Notes under the pieces: generated by a model
Told to the model about the DNA's origin: nothing
Seen by the model: the letters and a program-made list of their open reading frames with translations, nothing else
Database searches by the model: none
Program-made: the position numbers and the translations under genes
In this document: in pieces, positions 14,360 through 18,112 of the stretch
Numbering within the stretch: position 1 is the stretch's first letter
Layout of the letters: each line of letters begins with the position of its first letter
Origin: CAYUPI01 sp964446585
GTDB lineage: Bacteria > Verrucomicrobiota > Verrucomicrobiia > Limisphaerales > UBA8199
Assembly (NCBI GenBank): GCA_964446585.1
Contig: CAYUPI010000085.1
Span: 1 to 18,112, forward strand
Length of the DNA stretch: 18,112 nt
Direction: 5' to 3'

Positions 14360-17300
14360 TTGAACATCTCCGCGCCATTCATCCATCGCCCGGCCGGCAC
14401 GTCGCTGCTGGCGACGGGCTTGTTCCTGGCAGGGATCGTGGCTTACGCCTTTCTGCCGGTGGCGCCGGTTCCGCGTGTGGATTTTCCCATGATCAGCGTG
14501 CAAGCGACGCTGCCGGGGGCCGACCCGGCAACTGTGGCCTCCACGGTGGCCGCCCCGCTGGAACGGCGCCTGGGCCAGATTTCCGGCGTGTCGGAGATTA
14601 CTTCCGTCAGCACGCTGGGCGGAACGGCCATCACCGTGCAGTTCAACCTCGACCGCACCGCCGACCGCGCCGCGCGCGATGTCCAGGCCGCCATCAATGC
14701 CGCAGCGAGTGATTTGCCTTTCAATCTGCCGGCGCCGCCCACCTACCATAAAGTCAACCCGGCCGATTCGCCGATTATGATCCTGGCCATGACTTCCGAC
14801 ATCATGACCACGATGCAGATTTACGATTATGGCGACTCGATTATCGGCCAGCGTCTGAGCCAGGTTGAGGGCGTCAGCCAGGTGTTCATTGCCGGCTCGG
14901 CCAAAGAGGCCGTCCGCGTGCAGGCGAATCCCGCGTCGCTGGCTTCGGCGGGGCTGAGCCTGGAAGACGTCCGCGCGATGCTCGCACAGGCCAATGTGGA
15001 TTTGCCCAAGGGCAGTCTCGACGGGGACCGAGTGACCTATGCGATCGACAGCAATGACCAGCTTTTGCAGGTCCCGGATTACCAGAACCTGGTCCTCACG
15101 CAGAAGGCCGGCGTCGCCATCAGGCTTGACTCGGTAAGCCGGATCATCGGTGGCGTGGAAAACACGCGCCAGGCTGGCTGGACCGGCACCAACCAGGCGG
15201 TTGTGGTCATCATCTTCAAGAAAGCGGAAGCCAACGTCATCCAGACCGTGGATCGGATCAAAGCGGAGCTACCGCACCTGAAAGAGTGGCTGCCGCCCGC
15301 GATCACATTGACGGCGGTCAGCGATCGCACGCAGACCATCCGGGCGTCCGTTGAGGAAGTTCAGTTCTCGTTGCTCCTGAGTATCGCCCTGGTCGTCATG
15401 GTGATTTTCGTTTTCCTGCGGCGCTTCTGGCCCACCTTTATTGCCAGTATCACCGTCCCGCTCGCGCTGGCCGCGACGTTTGCGGGCATGTACTTTTGCC
15501 ACTACAGCCTGGACAACATTTCCTTGATGGCCATCACCATCTCCGTCGGGTTTGTCGTGGATGATGCCATCGTGGTGATTGAAAACGTCTATCGCTATAT
15601 CGAGCACGGCGAGAGCGGGTTGGAAGCGGCGCTGAAGGGAGCACGGCAGATCGGTTTCACCATCGTTTCGATGACGACTTCTCTGGTCGCGGTGTTCATT
15701 CCGCTGCTGTTCATGGGCGGGTTGATCGGCCGACTATTCCACGAATTTGCCGTGACGCTGAGCATGGCCGTGCTGGTTTCCGGCGTGCTCTCGCTCACGC
15801 TGACACCGATGATGTGCTCTCGCTTTCTCCGGGCCGAGTCCACCTACGGGCCTCCGGGCCTGTTTTATCGCGCCTGCGAGAGGAGCTACGACTGGGTGCT
15901 GAGCGGCTACGAGGCGGCGCTGCGATGGGTGTTGCGCCACCCGGTTTTAATGTTTTTCGTCTTCGTGGTCACGCTGTTCTCGACGATTTGGCTCTACGTC
16001 ATCGTGCCCAAGGGATTTTTTCCGCAACAGGACACGGGCGTCCTGATGGGCACGACCGAGGCCGCCCAGGATATCTCATTCCCCGCCATGGCTCAGTTGC
16101 AAAGGGAGGTGCTGGCCCTGGTTGCGGCTGATCCGGCGGTGGCCAGCGTTGCGTCGTTCGTCGGCGGCAGCGGCTCGATCATCAACTCCGGCCGGATGTT
16201 TCTCACCCTCAAGCCGATTCGCGAGCGTAAGGTTCGGGCCGAGCAGGTAATCGCCCGGCTCCGCCAGAAAACCGCCGGTCTTGGCAATATCTCGTTGATT
16301 CTGCAAGCCAGCCAGGACATTCGCGTAGGCGGACGTTTCAGTCGCGCCCAGTTTCAGTATGCACTGCAATCGACCGACCTGGACCAGCTCAACAATTTCT
16401 CCACAGTGCTGCTCGAAAAACTCCGGAAGAACAAACTCCTCCGCGATGTGAACAGCGACAAACAAACGGGCGGCCTGCAAGCCAATGTCGTGATTGATCG
16501 GGATGCGGCTTCGCGGCTCGGCGTCTCCCCGGCCGCCATCGACAACACACTCTACGATGCTTTCGGCCAGCGCCAGGTTTCGACCATGTACCGCCGGCTC
16601 AACCAGCATTACATCGTCCTCGAAGCCGATCCGGCCTTCCTCACCGATCCAAGCGCCCTTCAAAAAATCTACGTGAAGTCCAGCACCACGGGCAAACTCG
16701 TGCCTCTTTCGACCGTGGCAAAATTTCAACCTGGCAACGCTTACCTTTCTGTCAATCACCAGGGCCAGTTTCCGTCGGTGACTCTGTCGTTCAATCTCGC
16801 CGCCGGCACCTCGCTCGGTCAGGCGGCTGAAGCAGTTCAAAAGGCCGTGGACGACCTCCACCTGCCTGCCAACGTGCAAGGGAGTTTTCAGGGCACAGCT
16901 CAGATCTTCAAAGCCTCACAGCAGAACACACCCCTGTTGCTGCTGGCGGCGTTAATCGCCATTTATGTCGTGCTGGGGATTCTCTATGAGAGCCTGATCC
17001 ATCCGCTGACGATTCTTTCGACTCTTCCGTCGGCCGGCCTGGGCGCGCTGCTGGCGTTGATGCTGACTAACTCCGAACTCTCCCTGGTTTCGTTTATCGG
17101 CATCATCCTGCTTATGGGCATCGTTAAGAAGAATGCCATCCTGATGATCGATTTTGCCCTCGAGGCCGAACGATTGGAGAACGCGACGCCCAAGGATGCT
17201 ATTTACCGCGCCTGCTCCGTCCGGTTCCGTCCCATCATGATGACCACTCTGGCCGCCATGTTCGGCGCCGTCCCGCTGGCCATCGGGATTGGAACTGGCT

Positions 17301-17491
17301 CCGAACTGCGCCAACCGCTTGGAGTGGCGATCGTTGGCGGCTTGATTGTTTCCCAGGCGCTCACACTGTTTACGACGCCGGTCGTCTATCTGTTTTTCGA
17401 ATATTTGCGCCACGCCTTCGCCGCCTGGCGCAAGAGCTGGCTGCCCTTCCGCCGCCGATGCGCGCTCGCCCCTGGCGCGGCTGCGAGTTGA
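14360..17491 (+). CDS. mdtC: RND efflux pump, HAE1 family, MdtC-like
   Basis: Second inner-membrane proton-driven transporter, 1043 residues. It starts MNISAPFIHRPAGTSLLATG and is clearly homologous to the first pump along its whole length, but diverged, so it is an old paralogue and not a recent duplication. The proton relay is present: Asp401-Asp402 in GFVVDDAIVVIENV and Lys924 in VKKNAILMIDFA. RFRPIMMTTLAAMFGAVPLA follows. Full length with no frame break. The start codon is TTG at 14360 and no Shine-Dalgarno sequence precedes it. That is unlike the adaptor and first pump genes and may reflect loss of the original upstream sequence when the 13793-14245 gene was inserted. By analogy with MdtB/MdtC it should join the first pump in a mixed trimer served by the single adaptor. 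No outer-membrane TolC-like gene is in the window. Confidence 0.94.
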   Translation: MNISAPFIHRPAGTSLLATGLFLAGIVAYAFLPVAPVPRVDFPMISVQATLPGADPATVASTVAAPLERRLGQISGVSEITSVSTLGGTAITVQFNLDRTADRAARDVQAAINAAASDLPFNLPAPPTYHKVNPADSPIMILAMTSDIMTTMQIYDYGDSIIGQRLSQVEGVSQVFIAGSAKEAVRVQANPASLASAGLSLEDVRAMLAQANVDLPKGSLDGDRVTYAIDSNDQLLQVPDYQNLVLTQKAGVAIRLDSVSRIIGGVENTRQAGWTGTNQAVVVIIFKKAEANVIQTVDRIKAELPHLKEWLPPAITLTAVSDRTQTIRASVEEVQFSLLLSIALVVMVIFVFLRRFWPTFIASITVPLALAATFAGMYFCHYSLDNISLMAITISVGFVVDDAIVVIENVYRYIEHGESGLEAALKGARQIGFTIVSMTTSLVAVFIPLLFMGGLIGRLFHEFAVTLSMAVLVSGVLSLTLTPMMCSRFLRAESTYGPPGLFYRACERSYDWVLSGYEAALRWVLRHPVLMFFVFVVTLFSTIWLYVIVPKGFFPQQDTGVLMGTTEAAQDISFPAMAQLQREVLALVAADPAVASVASFVGGSGSIINSGRMFLTLKPIRERKVRAEQVIARLRQKTAGLGNISLILQASQDIRVGGRFSRAQFQYALQSTDLDQLNNFSTVLLEKLRKNKLLRDVNSDKQTGGLQANVVIDRDAASRLGVSPAAIDNTLYDAFGQRQVSTMYRRLNQHYIVLEADPAFLTDPSALQKIYVKSSTTGKLVPLSTVAKFQPGNAYLSVNHQGQFPSVTLSFNLAAGTSLGQAAEAVQKAVDDLHLPANVQGSFQGTAQIFKASQQNTPLLLLAALIAIYVVLGILYESLIHPLTILSTLPSAGLGALLALMLTNSELSLVSFIGIILLMGIVKKNAILMIDFALEAERLENATPKDAIYRACSVRFRPIMMTTLAAMFGAVPLAIGIGTGSELRQPLGVAIVGGLIVSQALTLFTTPVVYLFFEYLRHAFAAWRKSWLPFRRRCALAPGAAAS

Positions 17492-17565
17492 ACTCCCTGA
17501 TTTCAAATTGCTGTATCCGCCTCCCCTGCTTCATTCTGAAGCTGCAGGTTTAATATAACAAAACT

Positions 17566-18112
17566 GTGTGGCGAGTGGGATTCATTGCATTGGTGGTTTG
17601 CTGGCTGACGGCTCTGGCAAGCATGGCGGCAGATGTGCCACCTGATCCGACTCACTTCGTGGCAAGCGAGCCGGTGAAGTATGCCGATGGCCGCCCCGGC
17701 GCGCGTTGGCGGTTGGAGGCGCGCGATGCCGGTCGGGTGCTGAAGCATGGCGCCGGTCCGAACCGATGCGATTATCTCGGAGCGCGCGATGTCTGGGTGT
17801 GGGAGAGCAGCGGGACTTACTACATGCACTACGACGGCGCCGGAACGAACGGCTGGCTGGCGTGCCTGGCTACGAGCACCAATCTGACGAACTGGACGAC
17901 ACGGGGGGCTGTCCTCGACCTTGGACGGGCCGATGAAGCTGATTCCGCGTCCTCGTCGTACGGAACAACGTGTTTCGACGGCAAAACGTGGCACATGTTC
18001 TATATGGGCACACGCCACGTCTCGCACGCACCCGATCTGATTCCGGTGACGCCTTACTTCACAATGAAGGCCCGGGCCAATTCACCACTTGGACCCTGGC
18101 TCAAACAACGCG
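17566..18112 (+). CDS. Secreted beta-propeller glycosidase-like protein, 5' part
   Basis: The frame stays open from the GTG at 17566 to the window end, giving 182 residues of a longer protein. It starts with a signal peptide (MWRVGFIALVVCWLTALASM, cleavage near AAD). It then shows the pattern of five-bladed propeller glycoside hydrolases of the GH43/GH32 kind: ARDVWVWESSGTYYMHYDG, then ACLATSTNLTNWTTRGAVLD, FDGKTWHMFYMGT and KARANSPLGPW. In those families each blade alternates a description of binding and display strands with W, Y and D residues, as here. The exact family and the catalytic acids cannot be set from this fragment. It begins 74 bases after the second pump gene and may be a separate unit; no clear ribosome binding site or promoter is seen. 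A GTG at 17575 is an alternative start but shortens the signal peptide. Confidence 0.72.
   Translation, partial: MWRVGFIALVVCWLTALASMAADVPPDPTHFVASEPVKYADGRPGARWRLEARDAGRVLKHGAGPNRCDYLGARDVWVWESSGTYYMHYDGAGTNGWLACLATSTNLTNWTTRGAVLDLGRADEADSASSSYGTTCFDGKTWHMFYMGTRHVSHAPDLIPVTPYFTMKARANSPLGPWLKQR

Noticed and set aside
16076..16879. Long minus-strand frames within the two RND pump genes
   Set aside because: Their composition mirrors the pump coding sequence and no independent start signals or domains are visible.
1..18112. tRNA, rRNA, riboswitch or CRISPR array
   Set aside because: No cloverleaf, ribosomal RNA segment, known riboswitch core or regularly spaced repeat array was recognised on either strand by eye.

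Overview
The window looks like a chromosomal piece of a Gram-negative bacterium of the Verrucomicrobiota, probably a Pedosphaera/Limisphaerales-type soil or freshwater lineage. This rests on the long-leader prepilin with an FTLIELLVV signal and a degenerate C-terminal DG motif, the short interspersed palindromes built around GTAGGAGCCGACGT, the many secreted proteins, and a moderately high GC content by eye. The placement is an inference from style, not from a marker gene.

Layout. 1-1230: a double-hairpin repeat, then a small CxxC membrane protein overlapping coxB (cytochrome c oxidase subunit II). 1263-1349: a palindromic repeat lying between convergent genes. 1367-2957: two minus-strand genes, an S1/P1-type zinc nuclease and a small membrane protein of unknown function. 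3013-3849: a divergent type IV prepilin-like protein. 3866-3941: a second, inverted copy of the palindromic repeat, running up to the probable start of a large secreted beta-propeller plus alpha/alpha-toroid protein (to 6253). 6366-7196: a minus-strand membrane protein with a NERD nuclease-like domain that has lost two expected catalytic residues. 7306-7633: a MITE-like element. 7708-9059: a promoter that may give a leaderless transcript, a periplasmic glutathione peroxidase and an overlapping lipoprotein gene. 9235-17491: an MdtABC-like RND efflux operon with one adaptor and two different RND pumps. 17566-18112: the 5' part of a secreted glycosidase-like beta-propeller gene cut by the window end.

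The most unusual region is 13775-14340, between the two RND pump genes. An unrecognised 150-residue ORF, visibly lower in GC than its neighbours, is tightly enclosed by sequences that resemble the ends of an integron gene cassette: a TTTAGACCGC left edge, an inverse GCGGTCTA behind the stop codon, and a hairpin region with an imperfect stem carrying a single extra base. The downstream pump gene then begins with TTG and no visible ribosome binding site. This suggests a solitary cassette inserted into an efflux operon. It is a by-eye reading that needs structural and database confirmation.

The remaining genes do not form one pathway. They are envelope and export functions (respiration, nuclease, pseudopilin, peroxide defence, drug efflux, polysaccharide-type enzymes) separated by several families of short palindromic repeats.
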